In this document: piece by piece, positions 1-12,864 of the stretch
Numbering within the stretch: the first letter of the stretch is position 1
How the letters are laid out: the number at the start of each line of letters is the position of its first letter
NCBI RefSeq assembly: GCF_000745345.1
Contig: NZ_JQNR01000005.1
Coordinates: 2,976,001-3,040,000, forward strand
Direction: 5' to 3'
Source of the DNA: Actinacidiphila yeochonensis CN732
GTDB lineage: Bacteria; Actinomycetota; Actinomycetes; Streptomycetales; Streptomycetaceae
DNA: 64,000 bases
Made by a program: the position numbers and the translations under genes
Notes under the pieces: model-generated
The model's database searches: none
What the model was told of the DNA's origin: nothing
What the model saw: only the letters and a program-made list of their open reading frames with translations

Positions 1-338
1 TGCTGATGGCGTGGGGCTCCGACTGGCCCACCGGCTACGGCTTCCTGGACCAGATCGTGGACGGCAGCGCCATCAAGCCCTCGGGCGGCAACAACCTGAT
101 GGAGCTGAACGACCCGAAGATCAACGAGGCGCTGTCGGCGGCGATCGCCAACACCGACGCGGCGGCCCGCACCAAGGCGTGGGGCGACATCGACAAGATG
201 GTCAACCAGACCGCCACCGTCGTGCCGCTGATCTACCGCAAGAACCTGCTGTACCGGCCGCCGTCCGCCACGAACGTGACCGTCACCCAGGCGTACCTCG
301 GCATCTACGACTACACCCTGCTCGGCTCCTCCAAGTAG
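1..338 (+). CDS. Oligopeptide ABC transporter substrate-binding protein, C-terminal part
   Basis: Only the last ~112 codons lie in the window; the frame is open from the left edge and stops with TAG at 336-338. The visible text (LMAWGSDWPTGYGFLDQI, then a WGDIDKMV helix and a tail of PLIYRKNLLYRPPS type ending in YLGIYDY) is the C-terminal lobe of a family 5 extracellular solute-binding protein, which captures peptides outside the membrane and hands them to the permease. It is followed by permease and ATPase genes on the same strand. The signal peptide and lipobox would lie outside the window. In the BldK-type order a first permease gene would precede this one. Family call is firm; peptide specificity is unknown. 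Confidence 0.85.
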   Translation, partial: LMAWGSDWPTGYGFLDQIVDGSAIKPSGGNNLMELNDPKINEALSAAIANTDAAARTKAWGDIDKMVNQTATVVPLIYRKNLLYRPPSATNVTVTQAYLGIYDYTLLGSSK

Positions 339-383
339 CCGTGGCGAACGACGGACACGAGTCGACTCCGAAAGGCAGGTGAA

Positions 384-428
384 GGCGTCGGGGCCGCCGG
401 GCACCCCCCGCGCGGCGGCCCCGACGCC
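384..428 (+). promoter_or_regulatory. Intercistronic hairpin between binding-protein and permease genes
   Basis: Two perfect 15-nt arms (384-398 and 414-428, GGCGTCGGGGCCGCC and its reverse complement) enclose a 15-nt loop. It sits after the binding-protein stop and ends 8 nt before the permease GTG. No T-run follows. Hairpins here in other ABC operons protect the upstream binding-protein mRNA or cut downstream expression; that role is inferred. Confidence 0.7.
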
Positions 429-436
429 GGACAACT

Positions 437-1440
<1,004 letters not shown>

Positions 1441-1444
<4 letters not shown>

Positions 1445-2603
1445 GCACCGACGGCAACAGCAGCGAGGCGCTGCGGAAGGACCTGCCGGCCGACCCGGCC
1501 GGTCCGGCGGACCGGCCCGAGGGCGCGGTGCCCGCACCGCGGCCGGCCGCCGGGGACGCCGACGCCGAGCGGTCCGCGCCCGACCCGGACGCGTACCTGT
1601 CGGTGCGCGACCTGCGGGTCCACTTCGACACCGACGACGGCCTGGTCAGGTCCGTCGACGGGCTCAGCTTCGACCTGCGGCGCGGCCGTACGCTCGGCAT
1701 CGTCGGCGAGTCCGGCTCCGGCAAGTCCGTCACCTCGCTCGGCGTCATGGGCCTGCACCGCGGCGCGCGGGCCCACGTCTCGGGCGAGGTCTGGCTCGAC
1801 GGCGAGGAGCTGGTGGGAGCCCGGCCCGAGGCCGTACGGCGGCTGCGCGGGCGGAAGATGGCGATGATCTTCCAGGACCCGCTGTCGTCGATGCACCCCT
1901 ACTACACCGTGGGCGCGCAGATCGTGGAGGCCTACCGGGTGCACCACAAGGTGCCGAAGAAGGCGGCCACCGAACGGGCGCTGGAGATGCTGGACCGGGT
2001 CGGCATCCCCGAACCGAGGAAGCGCCTCCGGGACTACCCGCACCAGTTCTCCGGCGGTATGCGGCAGCGCGCCATGATCGCCATGGCGCTGGTGAACAAC
2101 CCCGAGCTGCTGATCGCCGACGAGCCCACCACCGCCCTCGACGTGACCGTGCAGGCCCAGATCCTGGACCTGATCCGCGACCTCCAGCAGGAGTTCGGCT
2201 CCGCCGTCATCATGATCACCCACGACCTCGGGGTGGTCGCGGAGGTCGCCGACGACCTGCTGGTGATGTACGCCGGCCGGGCCATCGAACGCGGCACCGC
2301 CGAGCAGCTCTTCACCCGGCCCCAACACCCCTACACCTGGGGCCTGCTGGGCTCCATGCCGAGGCTGGACCGGGACCGCGCCGAGCGGCTGACCCCGGTC
2401 AGGGGCGCCCCGCCGAGCCTGATCAACGTGCCCGGCGGCTGCGCCTTCCACCCGCGCTGCCCCTACGCCGAACTGACCGGCGGGCTGTCGCAGAACGCCG
2501 TACCCCGACTGCGCGAGGCGGCCCGGGACACCTCGCCGCCTGCCACCTGGCCGACGGCGAGCGGTCCCGGATCTGGACCGAAGAGATCGAACCGAAGCTG
2601 TGA
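1441..2603 (+). CDS. Oligopeptide ABC transporter ATPase (DppD/OppD type), 3' end frameshifted
   Basis: ATP-binding subunit of the peptide importer. After a ~50-residue Pro/Ala-rich tail it shows Walker [10 protein letters not shown]-loop [10 protein letters not shown], signature FSGGMRQR, Walker B LLIADEP and the switch histidine in ITHDLGVV, then the oligopeptide-specific C-terminal motif [10 protein letters not shown]. The frame breaks at about 2520-2527: as written it runs to 2721 with a non-family tail, but one extra G restores [16 protein letters not shown] and a stop at 2601-2603. That repaired stop overlaps the next gene's GTG exactly as the upstream junction does, which argues strongly for the shorter 387-aa product. 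A sequencing error is more likely than a real mutation. Confidence 0.85.
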
Positions 2604-3931
2604 AGGGCCAGGACGAAGCAGTGGCGGAGAACAGCCTCCCGGCAGCGAACGACCCCGCGGCGGACCCTGCGGCCAACGACCCCGCTGCGGCCCCCGCGGC
2701 CGACGACCCCGCGGCCAATGACCTCGCGGCCAACGACCCCGCCCCGGAAGGATCGGACGCGGAAGGATCGGACGCGGAAGCGCCCGCCGCGCAGGTGCCC
2801 GCCGCGCGGACGGCACCGGCCAAGGCCGGGCCGGCCGGGGCCGGTTCCGGGCCGGCCCGGCCGACCGGTGAACCCCTGCTGCGGGTCAGCGGGTTGACCA
2901 AGCACTTCCCGATCCTCCAGGGCCTGCTGCGCCGCCAGGTCGGCGCCGTACGGGCGGTGGACGGCGTCGACTTCGAGGTCGCGGCCGGCGAGACGCTGGG
3001 CGTGGTCGGCGAGTCCGGCTGCGGCAAGTCCACCATGGGCCGGCTGATCACCCGCCTGCTCGAACCGACCAGCGGCCGGGTGGAGTTCGACGGCCGCGAC
3101 ATCACCCACCTGAGCGCCGGGGCGATGCGGCCGCTCCGCCGCGACGTGCAGACGATCTTCCAGGACCCCTACTCCTCGCTGAACCCGCGCCACACCATCG
3201 GCACCATCGTGGGCACACCGTTCCGGTTGCAGAAGGTCGCCACCGAGCACGGGGTGAAGAAGGAGGTGCAGGGGCTGCTGGAGCTGGTCGGCCTCAACCC
3301 CGAGCACTACAACCGCTATCCGCACGAGTTCTCCGGCGGCCAGCGGCAGCGCATCGGCATCGCCCGCGCCCTGGCGCTGCGGCCGAAGCTGGTGGTGGCC
3401 GACGAGCCGGTCTCCGCGCTCGACGTCTCCATCCAGGCGCAGGTGGTGAACCTCCTCGACGACCTCCAGTCCGAACTCGGCCTGACCTACGTGATCATCG
3501 CGCACGACCTCTCGGTGATCCGGCACGTCTCGGACCGGATCGCGGTGATGTACCTCGGCAAGGTGGTCGAACTCGCCGACCGCGAGGCCCTGTACACCAC
3601 GCCCTTCCACCCCTACACCCGCGCCCTGCTGTCGGCCGTGCCGGTGCCGGACCCGAAGCGGCGCCAGCGCGCCTCGGCCCCGGCGCCCGGATCGGGCGGG
3701 GAGCCCGCGGCGGCGGGCGGACGCATCCTGCTCACCGGCGACGTCCCCTCGCCGATCGCCCCGCCCTCCGGCTGCCGCTTCCGCACCCGCTGCTGGAAGG
3801 CCACCGACCTGTGCGCGGAGCAGGAGCCGCCGCTGGCCGCCCTGGCCACCGGCCACCAGGTCGCCTGCCACTTCCCGGAGAACGCCCCGGAGCGGACCGG
3901 GGGGAACACCCCGGAGAAGGCACCGGTCTGA
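2600..3931 (+). CDS. Oligopeptide ABC transporter ATPase (DppF/OppF type)
   Basis: 443-aa second ATPase of the importer. The ABC domain begins near residue 92 ([12 protein letters not shown]) and has Walker [11 protein letters not shown]-loop [11 protein letters not shown], signature FSGGQRQR, Walker B LVVADEP, switch IAHDLSV and the C-terminal CRFRTRCW motif. The first ~90 residues are an unusual Ala/Asn-Asp-Pro repeat with no family match I recognise. The GTG at 2600 forms a GTGA overlap with the repaired stop of the upstream gene; a GTG at 2621 with GGACGA before it is an alternative that removes only seven residues. Last gene of the operon; the next gene converges on it. Confidence 0.9.
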   Translation: MKGQDEAVAENSLPAANDPAADPAANDPAAAPAADDPAANDLAANDPAPEGSDAEGSDAEAPAAQVPAARTAPAKAGPAGAGSGPARPTGEPLLRVSGLTKHFPILQGLLRRQVGAVRAVDGVDFEVAAGETLGVVGESGCGKSTMGRLITRLLEPTSGRVEFDGRDITHLSAGAMRPLRRDVQTIFQDPYSSLNPRHTIGTIVGTPFRLQKVATEHGVKKEVQGLLELVGLNPEHYNRYPHEFSGGQRQRIGIARALALRPKLVVADEPVSALDVSIQAQVVNLLDDLQSELGLTYVIIAHDLSVIRHVSDRIAVMYLGKVVELADREALYTTPFHPYTRALLSAVPVPDPKRRQRASAPAPGSGGEPAAAGGRILLTGDVPSPIAPPSGCRFRTRCWKATDLCAEQEPPLAALATGHQVACHFPENAPERTGGNTPEKAPV

Positions 3932-4035
3932 GGTTCCCGCCCCCGGTCGCCCCGCGTCGCCCCGGTCGCGCCGGTCCGCCCCGGTCGCGGGGCCTCGCCC
4001 TGCCGCCGTACGGGCGGGGGCGGGCGCCGCCGGTC

Positions 4036-5199
4036 TCAGGACAGGCCGGCGGCGCGGGCGCGATCCACGGCGGGGCCGATCGCCTCGACGAGCGCGGCCA
4101 CGTCCTGCGCGGTGGAGGTGTGGCCGAGCGAGAACCGCAGGGTGCCGCGGGCCTCGTGCGGGCTGCGCCCCATGGCCAGCAGGACGTGGCTGGGCTGCGC
4201 CACCCCCGCGGTGCACGCCGACCCCGTGGAGCAGGCGATGCCCTGGGCGTCCAGCAGCAGCAGCAGCGCGTCGCCCTCGCAGCCGGGGAAGGTGAAGTGG
4301 GCGTTCGCGGCCAGCCGGCCCTCCGGTGACGGGTCGCCGTTGAGTACGGCGTCCGGGACCGCCGCCCGCACGCCCGCGACGAGGTCGTCGCGGAGCGCGC
4401 CCACCTCGCGGACGAAGTCCTCGCGCCGCTCGGCCGCCAGCGCGGCGGCCGTGGCGAACGCGGCGACGGCCGGCACGTCCAGCGTGCCGGAGCGGCTGCG
4501 CTCCTGGTCGCCGCCGTGCAGCAGCGGCACGGGGGTGTCCTCGCGGCGCAGCAGCAGGGCGCCCACCCCGTAGGGGCCGCCCACCTTGTGGCCGGTGACC
4601 GCCATCGCGTCCAGCCCGCTGGCCGCGAAGCCGACCGGCAGCTGGCCGAAGGCCTGCACCGCGTCCGCGTGCATGGGCACGCCGAACTCCTGCGCCACCT
4701 CGGCCAGTTCCCGCACCGGCAGGACCGTGCCGACCTCGTTGTTGGCCCACATCGCCGTCACCAGGGCCACGTCGTCGGAGCGCTCCAGGGCGGCCCGCAG
4801 CACCTCGGGCAGCACCCGCCCGTACCCGTCGACGGGCAGCCACTCCACGACCGCGCCCTCGTGGTCGGCCAGCCAGTGCACCGCGTCGAGCACGGCGTGG
4901 TGCTCCACCGGGCTGGCCAGCACCCGCACCTTGCGCGGGTCGGCGGCGCGGCGGGCCCAGAACAGGCCCTTCACGGCGAGGTTGTCGGCCTCGGTGCCGC
5001 CGCTGGTGAAGACGACCTCGCTGGGCCGGGCGCCCAGCGCGGCGGCCAGCGTCTCGCGGGACTCCTCGACGGTGCGCCGCGCCCGCCGCCCGGCGGCGTG
5101 CAGTGCGGAGGCGTTCCCGGTCACCGTGAGGTGCGCGGTCATCGCCTGGACCGCCTCCGGGAGCATGGGCGTGGTGGCGGCGTGGTCGAGGTAGGCCAT
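4036..5199 (-). CDS. iscS: Cysteine desulfurase (NifS/IscS family)
   Basis: 387-aa PLP enzyme that takes sulfur from cysteine to form a persulfide and alanine. Seen: N-terminal [11 protein letters not shown] at 100-101, the PLP lysine in [12 protein letters not shown] (K205), and the catalytic cysteine loop STGSACTAG (C329) that holds the persulfide. Its likely customer is MnmA, whose gene lies 1.4 kb away on the other strand, for 2-thiouridine in tRNA; wider Fe-S supply is possible. The ATG at 5199 gives a canonical N-terminus and has a TAGAAT box 9 nt upstream, so the mRNA is probably leaderless or nearly so. A general NifS-like assignment is certain; the IscS label is by function and context. 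Confidence 0.9.
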   Translation of the reverse strand: MAYLDHAATTPMLPEAVQAMTAHLTVTGNASALHAAGRRARRTVEESRETLAAALGARPSEVVFTSGGTEADNLAVKGLFWARRAADPRKVRVLASPVEHHAVLDAVHWLADHEGAVVEWLPVDGYGRVLPEVLRAALERSDDVALVTAMWANNEVGTVLPVRELAEVAQEFGVPMHADAVQAFGQLPVGFAASGLDAMAVTGHKVGGPYGVGALLLRREDTPVPLLHGGDQERSRSGTLDVPAVAAFATAAALAAERREDFVREVGALRDDLVAGVRAAVPDAVLNGDPSPEGRLAANAHFTFPGCEGDALLLLLDAQGIACSTGSACTAGVAQPSHVLLAMGRSPHEARGTLRFSLGHTSTAQDVAALVEAIGPAVDRARAAGLS

Positions 5200-5208
5200 G
5201 GTGGGTCG

Positions 5209-5214
5209 ATTCTA
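5209..5214 (-). promoter_or_regulatory. Probable -10 box of the cysteine desulfurase gene
   Basis: On the minus strand TAGAAT lies 9 nt before the ATG at 5199, matching the TANNNT form of actinobacterial -10 elements. Transcription would start within about 3 nt of the start codon. The remaining 5215-5436 spacer holds three CCCTTCGG-type motifs of unknown meaning and no gene that I can see. Confidence 0.5.
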
Positions 5215-5436
5215 CGGTCGGGCCGGGTCGCCCGGACACGCTGTACCCGGCCACGTGTTCCAGCGGTGTGTCGACTGCCGTGCCGACCGCCGTGCCCGCG
5301 ACCGTTCGGGGGCCTGCCGGGCGGGGCGGTCAGCGGCCCTTCGGCGCGGCCCCTTCGGTACGACCGTCGGCTCTGCCCTTCGGCCGGGGGCCGGTCGCCG
5401 GCACCTTCGGGGCCCGCCCCGGCAAAGGGCCGGCGG

Positions 5437-6384
5437 TCAGCCGCGGGGGGCGCGGGCCAGCTGGCGGGACTGCGCCACGAGGCGCCCCGCGCTGTCCCAG
5501 ACCTCGCCGTCCTCCTCCAGCAGTCCGCCCGCCAGGTTCCGGGTGGCGAGCGCGACCCGCACCGGGCCGGGGGCCGGGCGGCAGCGCAGGTGGACGGTCA
5601 GCTCCAGGGTCGGCGTCCAGCCGCTGAGGCCCAGGTCGAAGGCGGTCGGCGGCAGGGCGTCCACCGCCAGCAGCAGGGAGAGCGGGTCGTGGTCGCGGCC
5701 GTCGGCCAGGCCCAGGAAGCCGCGTATCCGGCCGTCACCCGAGGGCGCGCCGAGCGCCCATCCGGCCGTCGCCGGGTCCAGGCGGAGGTCGAGCCGGTCC
5801 AGGATCGCGGTGGAGCCCGGCACCGGGTTGCCCTCGGGGGCGTCGTCGGCCGACACGCAGCCGTCGTAGCCGGGCATGTCCGGCGGGGCGGCCGAGGTGC
5901 GCACGTCGTCGGGCAGGCCGTCGAGGTCCCCGAACGCGCCGATGACCCGCAGCCGCTCGACCTCCCGGCCGTCCTCGTCGTACTGGAGCAGCGACGCCTG
6001 GCCGGTGGACATGCTCCGGCCGGTCCGCACCACCTCGGTCCGCACCCACGCCGGACCGGGCTGGGACGGGGTGAGGTAGTGCGCCGTCACCGTCAGCGGG
6101 TCCGGGTGCGGCAGGGCGGCGGCCAGCGCCCGCGCGGCCACGGCCAGCAGGTAGCCGCCGTTCACGGCCGCGATGATCGTCCAGCCCGCGGAGAGGGAGG
6201 CGTCGTACACGCCGGGCTCGCCGGGACGCGGCCGTACCGCGGTGTCCCGGTCGAACTCGCTGGCGGACGTGCTGGCGGGCGCGCTGGCGGACGTGTTGCC
6301 GGAGGCGCCGTCGGAGCCGTGGTCGACGTCGTGGTCGGACGGGCTGTCGCCGAGGGCCGGATCAGTGGCCGGTGCGGATGCCAT
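5437..6384 (-). CDS. Acyl-CoA thioesterase-like protein (double hot-dog fold)
   Basis: 315 aa. From about residue 44 (FDRDTAVRP) the sequence reads as a TesB-like/4HBT_3 thioesterase: YDASLSAGWTIIAAVNGGYLLAV is the first hot-dog helix, followed by HYLTPSQPGPAWVRTEVVR in the first half and FDLGLSGWTPTLELTVHLRC in the second, ending WDSAGRLVAQSRQLA. Such enzymes hydrolyse acyl-CoA esters, substrate unknown. The first ~43 residues are Ser/Ala/Asp-rich and look disordered. The ATG at 6384 is favoured because TAACAT lies exactly 6 nt upstream, implying a leaderless mRNA. No operon partner. Confidence 0.75.
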   Translation of the reverse strand: MASAPATDPALGDSPSDHDVDHGSDGASGNTSASAPASTSASEFDRDTAVRPRPGEPGVYDASLSAGWTIIAAVNGGYLLAVAARALAAALPHPDPLTVTAHYLTPSQPGPAWVRTEVVRTGRSMSTGQASLLQYDEDGREVERLRVIGAFGDLDGLPDDVRTSAAPPDMPGYDGCVSADDAPEGNPVPGSTAILDRLDLRLDPATAGWALGAPSGDGRIRGFLGLADGRDHDPLSLLLAVDALPPTAFDLGLSGWTPTLELTVHLRCRPAPGPVRVALATRNLAGGLLEEDGEVWDSAGRLVAQSRQLARAPRG

Positions 6385-6390
6385 GCGGTG

Positions 6391-6396
6391 ATGTTA
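6391..6396 (-). promoter_or_regulatory. -10 box of the thioesterase gene (leaderless)
   Basis: TAACAT on the minus strand, 6 nt before the ATG at 6384. This spacing puts the transcription start at the start codon. Confidence 0.55.
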
Positions 6397-6586
6397 CCCA
6401 TCGGTAGAGAGGGACTGTCCAGATCCCTCGCGGCAACGCTGAGCAAGCGCTTGTTCTTCCCGGATGCCTCCCCGTGCTCCCCAGCGCTGCCCCGGCGCTC
6501 CCCTTCCCCGGCCGGCGGTACGGGGCGGTACGGGCCGGTACGGGGCGGTACGGAAAAGCCCGGGCGGGGCCCGGCGGGGCGGCCGT

Positions 6587-6592
6587 TACCCT
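6587..6592 (+). promoter_or_regulatory. -10 box of mnmA (leaderless)
   Basis: TACCCT with 6 nt between it and the GTG at 6599. There is no usable Shine-Dalgarno (a GGAG ends only two bases before GTG), which fits leaderless translation. The 6480-6560 stretch upstream repeats GGTACGGG-type words. Confidence 0.55.
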
Positions 6593-6598
6593 GGAGCG

Positions 6599-7750
6599 GT
6601 GAGCGACTTCCCCAACCAGCCCCCGCGCCGGCTGCGCGTGCTCGCCGCCATGAGCGGTGGCGTGGACTCCGCCGTCGCCGCCGCCCGCGCCGCCGAGGCG
6701 GGGCACGACGTGACCGGGGTGCACCTCGCCCTGTCCGCCAACCCCCAGAGCTTCCGCACCGGCGCCCGCGGCTGCTGCACCGTCGAGGACTCCCGCGACG
6801 CCCGCCGCGCCGCCGACGTGATCGGCATCCCCTTCTACGTCTGGGACCTCGCCGAACGGTTCCGCGAGGACGTGGTCGAGGACTTCGTCGCCGAGTACGC
6901 CGCCGGCCGCACCCCCAACCCCTGCCTGCGCTGCAACGAGAAGATCAAGTTCGCCGCCCTGCTCGACCGCGCCCTCGCGCTGGGCTTCGACGCGGTCTGC
7001 ACCGGCCACTACGCCAACGTCGCCACCGCCCCCGACGGCACCCGCGAGCTGCACCGCTCCGCCGACGCCGGCAAGGACCAGAGCTACGTGCTCGGCGTGC
7101 TGGACCAGCGGCAGCTCGCGCACGCCATGTTCCCGCTCGGCGACACCCGCGCCACCAAGGACGAGATCCGGGCCGAGGCGGAGCGGCGGGGCCTCGCGGT
7201 CGCCCGCAAGCCCGACAGCCACGACATCTGCTTCATCGCCGACGGCGACACGCAGGGCTTCCTGGCCCGCCGCCTCGGCTCGCAGGAGGGCCCGATCCTC
7301 GACGAGGAGGGCGCGGTCGTCGGCACCCACGAGGGCGCCTACGCCTTCACCGTCGGCCAGCGCAAGGGCCTGCGCCTGGGCGTGCCCGCGGCCGACGGCA
7401 AGCCCCGCTACGTGCTGGACATCTCACCGGTGAACAACACCGTCACGGTGGGCCCGGCCGAGGCACTGGAGGTCACCGCGCTCACCGCGGTCCGGCCGCG
7501 CTGGTGCGGCGCGCCGCCCGAGGGGCCGGTCCGCTGCACCGCCCAGCTGCGCGCGCACGGCGAGGACGTGGCCGTCACCGCCGAAGCGGACGGCGACACC
7601 CTCGCGGTGGCCTTCGACGAGCCGGTGCGCGGGGTCGCCCCCGGCCAGGCCGTCGTCCTCTACGACGGCACCCGGGTGATCGGCTCGGCCACCATCGCCG
7701 CCACCGACCGGACCGCCCGCACGCCCGCTCCCACCGGAAGGACCGCATGA
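6599..7750 (+). CDS. mnmA: tRNA-specific 2-thiouridylase
   Basis: 383-aa enzyme that thiolates U34 of Lys, Glu and Gln tRNAs, using ATP and a persulfide supplied by a cysteine desulfurase. Visible: PP-loop [11 protein letters not shown] (residues ~16-26), the first catalytic cysteine in [15 protein letters not shown] (~107), the tRNA-binding [10 protein letters not shown], the second catalytic cysteine in [11 protein letters not shown] (~207), and the C-terminal barrel starting near [14 protein letters not shown] 6599 is chosen for its promoter spacing; an internal ATG at M18 would cut into the PP-loop. First gene of a three-gene overlapping operon with the LOG-family and SDR genes; iscS is nearby, matching the chemistry. 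Confidence 0.95.
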   Translation: MSDFPNQPPRRLRVLAAMSGGVDSAVAAARAAEAGHDVTGVHLALSANPQSFRTGARGCCTVEDSRDARRAADVIGIPFYVWDLAERFREDVVEDFVAEYAAGRTPNPCLRCNEKIKFAALLDRALALGFDAVCTGHYANVATAPDGTRELHRSADAGKDQSYVLGVLDQRQLAHAMFPLGDTRATKDEIRAEAERRGLAVARKPDSHDICFIADGDTQGFLARRLGSQEGPILDEEGAVVGTHEGAYAFTVGQRKGLRLGVPAADGKPRYVLDISPVNNTVTVGPAEALEVTALTAVRPRWCGAPPEGPVRCTAQLRAHGEDVAVTAEADGDTLAVAFDEPVRGVAPGQAVVLYDGTRVIGSATIAATDRTARTPAPTGRTA

Positions 7751-8376
7751 CCGACAGCGCCGCCACCCGCACCACCCCGACCCCCGCGACGGCGGCGCCC
7801 GAGGCGGCCGCCGCGTCGACGCCGGGGGAGCGGGCGGTGCGGCCGATGAACGTCTGCGTCTTCCTCTCCGCCGCCGACCTGGAGCCCCGCTACACCGAGC
7901 CCGCGCGCGAGTTCGCCCGCCTGCTCGGCGCCGGCGGCCACACCCTGGTGTGGGGCGGGTCGGAGACCGGCCTGATGAAGGTGGTCGCCGACGGCGTCCA
8001 GGAGACCGGTGGCCGACTGGTCGGGGTGTCCGTGGAGTTCCTGCGGGCCAAGGCCCGTGCCGACGCCGACGAGATGGTCGTCGCCGCCGACCTCGCCGAG
8101 CGCAAGGCCGAACTGCTGCGCCGCTCCGACGCGGTGGTCGTGATGGTCGGCGGCGCCGGCACCCTCGACGAGGCCACCGAGATCATCGAGCTGAAGAAGC
8201 ACGGCCTGCACGCCAAGCCCGTGGTGCTGCTCAACAGCGCCGGCTTCTACGACGGCCTGGAGCAGCAGCTGCGCCGCATGGAGGCCGACGGCTTCCTGCC
8301 GCTGCCGCTGTCCGAGCTGGTCCACTTCGCCACGGACGGCGCCGCCGCCCTCGCCTACCTCCAGGAGCACGTGTGA
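7747..8376 (+). CDS. LOG-family protein (TIGR00730-like)
   Basis: 209 aa. After a ~33-residue Ala/Thr/Pro-rich tail comes a Rossmann fold of the LOG type: [27 protein letters not shown], and the phosphate/ribose loop [14 protein letters not shown], the family's GGGTxxE motif. Characterised relatives cleave cytokinin riboside 5'-monophosphates or related nucleotides; the substrate here is not known. ATGA overlap with mnmA and GTGA overlap with the next gene show tight translational coupling. The start could also be the internal ATG at residue 34, but the overlap supports the longer form. Confidence 0.85.
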   Translation: MTDSAATRTTPTPATAAPEAAAASTPGERAVRPMNVCVFLSAADLEPRYTEPAREFARLLGAGGHTLVWGGSETGLMKVVADGVQETGGRLVGVSVEFLRAKARADADEMVVAADLAERKAELLRRSDAVVVMVGGAGTLDEATEIIELKKHGLHAKPVVLLNSAGFYDGLEQQLRRMEADGFLPLPLSELVHFATDGAAALAYLQEHV

Positions 8377-9092
8377 GCGCCGCCCCCGACCGCACCGACA
8401 GCCCCCGCGTCCACCTGGTCACCGGCGGCGGGTCCGGCATCGGCACCGCGGTCGCCCGGCGGCTGCTGGCCCGGGGCGACGAGGTCTGGCTGCTGGCCCG
8501 CGACGCCGGCCGGGCCCGCCAGCTCGCCGAGGCCCTGCCCGGCGCGCACACCCTCGTCGGCGATCTCGCCGAGCCGGCCCGGCTGTCCTGGGCGCTCGGC
8601 CACCAGGCGCCCCCGGACCGGCTCGACTCGCTGCTGCACGTGGCGGGGGTGGCCGAGCTGGGGCCGGTCGGGGACCTCACCCCGAAGATCTGGAACGAGA
8701 TCCTGGCCGTCAACCTGGTCGGCCCGGCCGAGCTCACCCGGCTGCTGCTCCCGCAGCTCAGGCTCAGCCGCGGCAGCGTGGTCTTCGTCAACTCCGGCGC
8801 CGGGCTCAGCGCCTCCCCGGAGTGGAGCGCCTACGCTGCCAGCAAGCACGGCCTGAAGGCACTGGCCGACGCGCTGCGGGCCGAGGAGCGCGACAACGGG
8901 GTTCGGGTCACCTCCGTCTACCCCGGGCGCACCGCCACCCCCATGCAGGAGAAGATCCACCGCCAGGAGGGCCGCGCGTACGACGCGAGCCGGCTGATCG
9001 ACCCCGAGTCGGTGGCCACCGCCCTGCTGACCGCCGTCGACCTGCCGCGCGACGCCGCGCTCACCGACGTCTCCGTCCGCCCCGGACTCTGA
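8373..9092 (+). CDS. Short-chain dehydrogenase/reductase
   Basis: 239-aa classical SDR. Seen: cofactor loop TGGGSGIG (residues 17-24), a LLHVAGVAE segment in the NNAG position, catalytic Ser in VFVNSGAG, and the YAASK pair (YxxxK) near residue 152. An Arg/Asp pair in LLARDAGRAR after the second strand suggests NADP(H) preference, which is inference. It starts in a GTGA overlap with the LOG gene and is the last gene of the mnmA operon; a strong hairpin follows. Substrate unknown. Confidence 0.88.
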   Translation: MSAAPDRTDSPRVHLVTGGGSGIGTAVARRLLARGDEVWLLARDAGRARQLAEALPGAHTLVGDLAEPARLSWALGHQAPPDRLDSLLHVAGVAELGPVGDLTPKIWNEILAVNLVGPAELTRLLLPQLRLSRGSVVFVNSGAGLSASPEWSAYAASKHGLKALADALRAEERDNGVRVTSVYPGRTATPMQEKIHRQEGRAYDASRLIDPESVATALLTAVDLPRDAALTDVSVRPGL

Positions 9093-9127
9093 CAGCGGCC
9101 CCGTTCCCGGCCCGTACCGCCCCGCCC

Positions 9128-9154
9128 GGGGCCGTTCCGGCCGGGAACGGCCCC
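9128..9154 (+). terminator. Hairpin after the mnmA-LOG-SDR operon
   Basis: Perfect 11-bp arms GGGGCCGTTCC (9128-9138) and GGAACGGCCCC (9144-9154) with a 5-nt loop, 36 nt after the SDR stop. No T-run, as is usual for Streptomyces terminators. Confidence 0.65.
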
Positions 9155-9261
9155 GCCCCGGCGGCGTCACGCACCCGTACCGCCCCCGCGGCGTCGCGTC
9201 CCGACCTCGTCCCGGGCCGGGTTCGGCGCCCGCGCCGGGCCGCGCCGCCCGCCCGACCGCA

Positions 9262-9267
9262 TAAGGT
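9262..9267 (+). promoter_or_regulatory. -10 box of the MetE-like gene (leaderless)
   Basis: TAAGGT, then exactly 6 nt, then the GTG at 9274. No Shine-Dalgarno. Confidence 0.6.
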
Positions 9268-9273
9268 GCGGGC

Positions 9274-12593
<3,320 letters not shown>

Positions 12594-12754
12594 GCCGGTC
12601 CCGTGCGCGGCCCGCCAGCCGCGCCCGGTTCAGCTGAGAGACCGCCACATTCACTCGATCGGCCCATATCAGAAAGGGGAGTTCGCCGGCGCGTCCAGGG
12701 GAACGCATTCCGGCAATGGGAGTCGATCGGTGTCCGCGCCGTGCCGCCGCGCCC

Positions 12755-12840
12755 TACTGTTGAGGGGTGCTCATGTCGGAGCACCGACATCGCAGCGGCC
12801 AGGCGGTACCGCCCGGCCTGCCCGGCACCCGAAAGGTGCC
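12755..12840 (+). promoter_or_regulatory. Promoter and structured 5' leader of the rmdB-like gene
   Basis: A TACTGT -10 box (12755-12760) would start transcription near 12767. The leader then folds at once into GGTGCTC-atgtcg-GAGCACC (12766-12785, perfect 7-bp arms) and later GGCACC-cgaaa-GGTGCC (12824-12840), before GAGAGGGAACG and the ATG at 12865. The rest of the 12594-12864 spacer shows no gene. Two hairpins in a ~98-nt leader hint at RNA-level control, but I see no match to known c-di-GMP riboswitch cores. Confidence 0.45.
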
Positions 12841-12864
12841 ACCAGGCTGTGAGAGGGAACGGGC

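Noticed and set aside
339-436. Loss of the second transporter permease gene (DppC type)
   Set aside because: In BldK-type operons the other permease precedes the binding-protein gene, which would be left of the window, so absence here is not evidence of loss.
2515-2530. Programmed -1 frameshifting in the transporter ATPase gene
   Set aside because: No X XXY YYZ slippery heptamer in the right phase and no family precedent; a missing G explains the site better, especially with six similar cases in the window.
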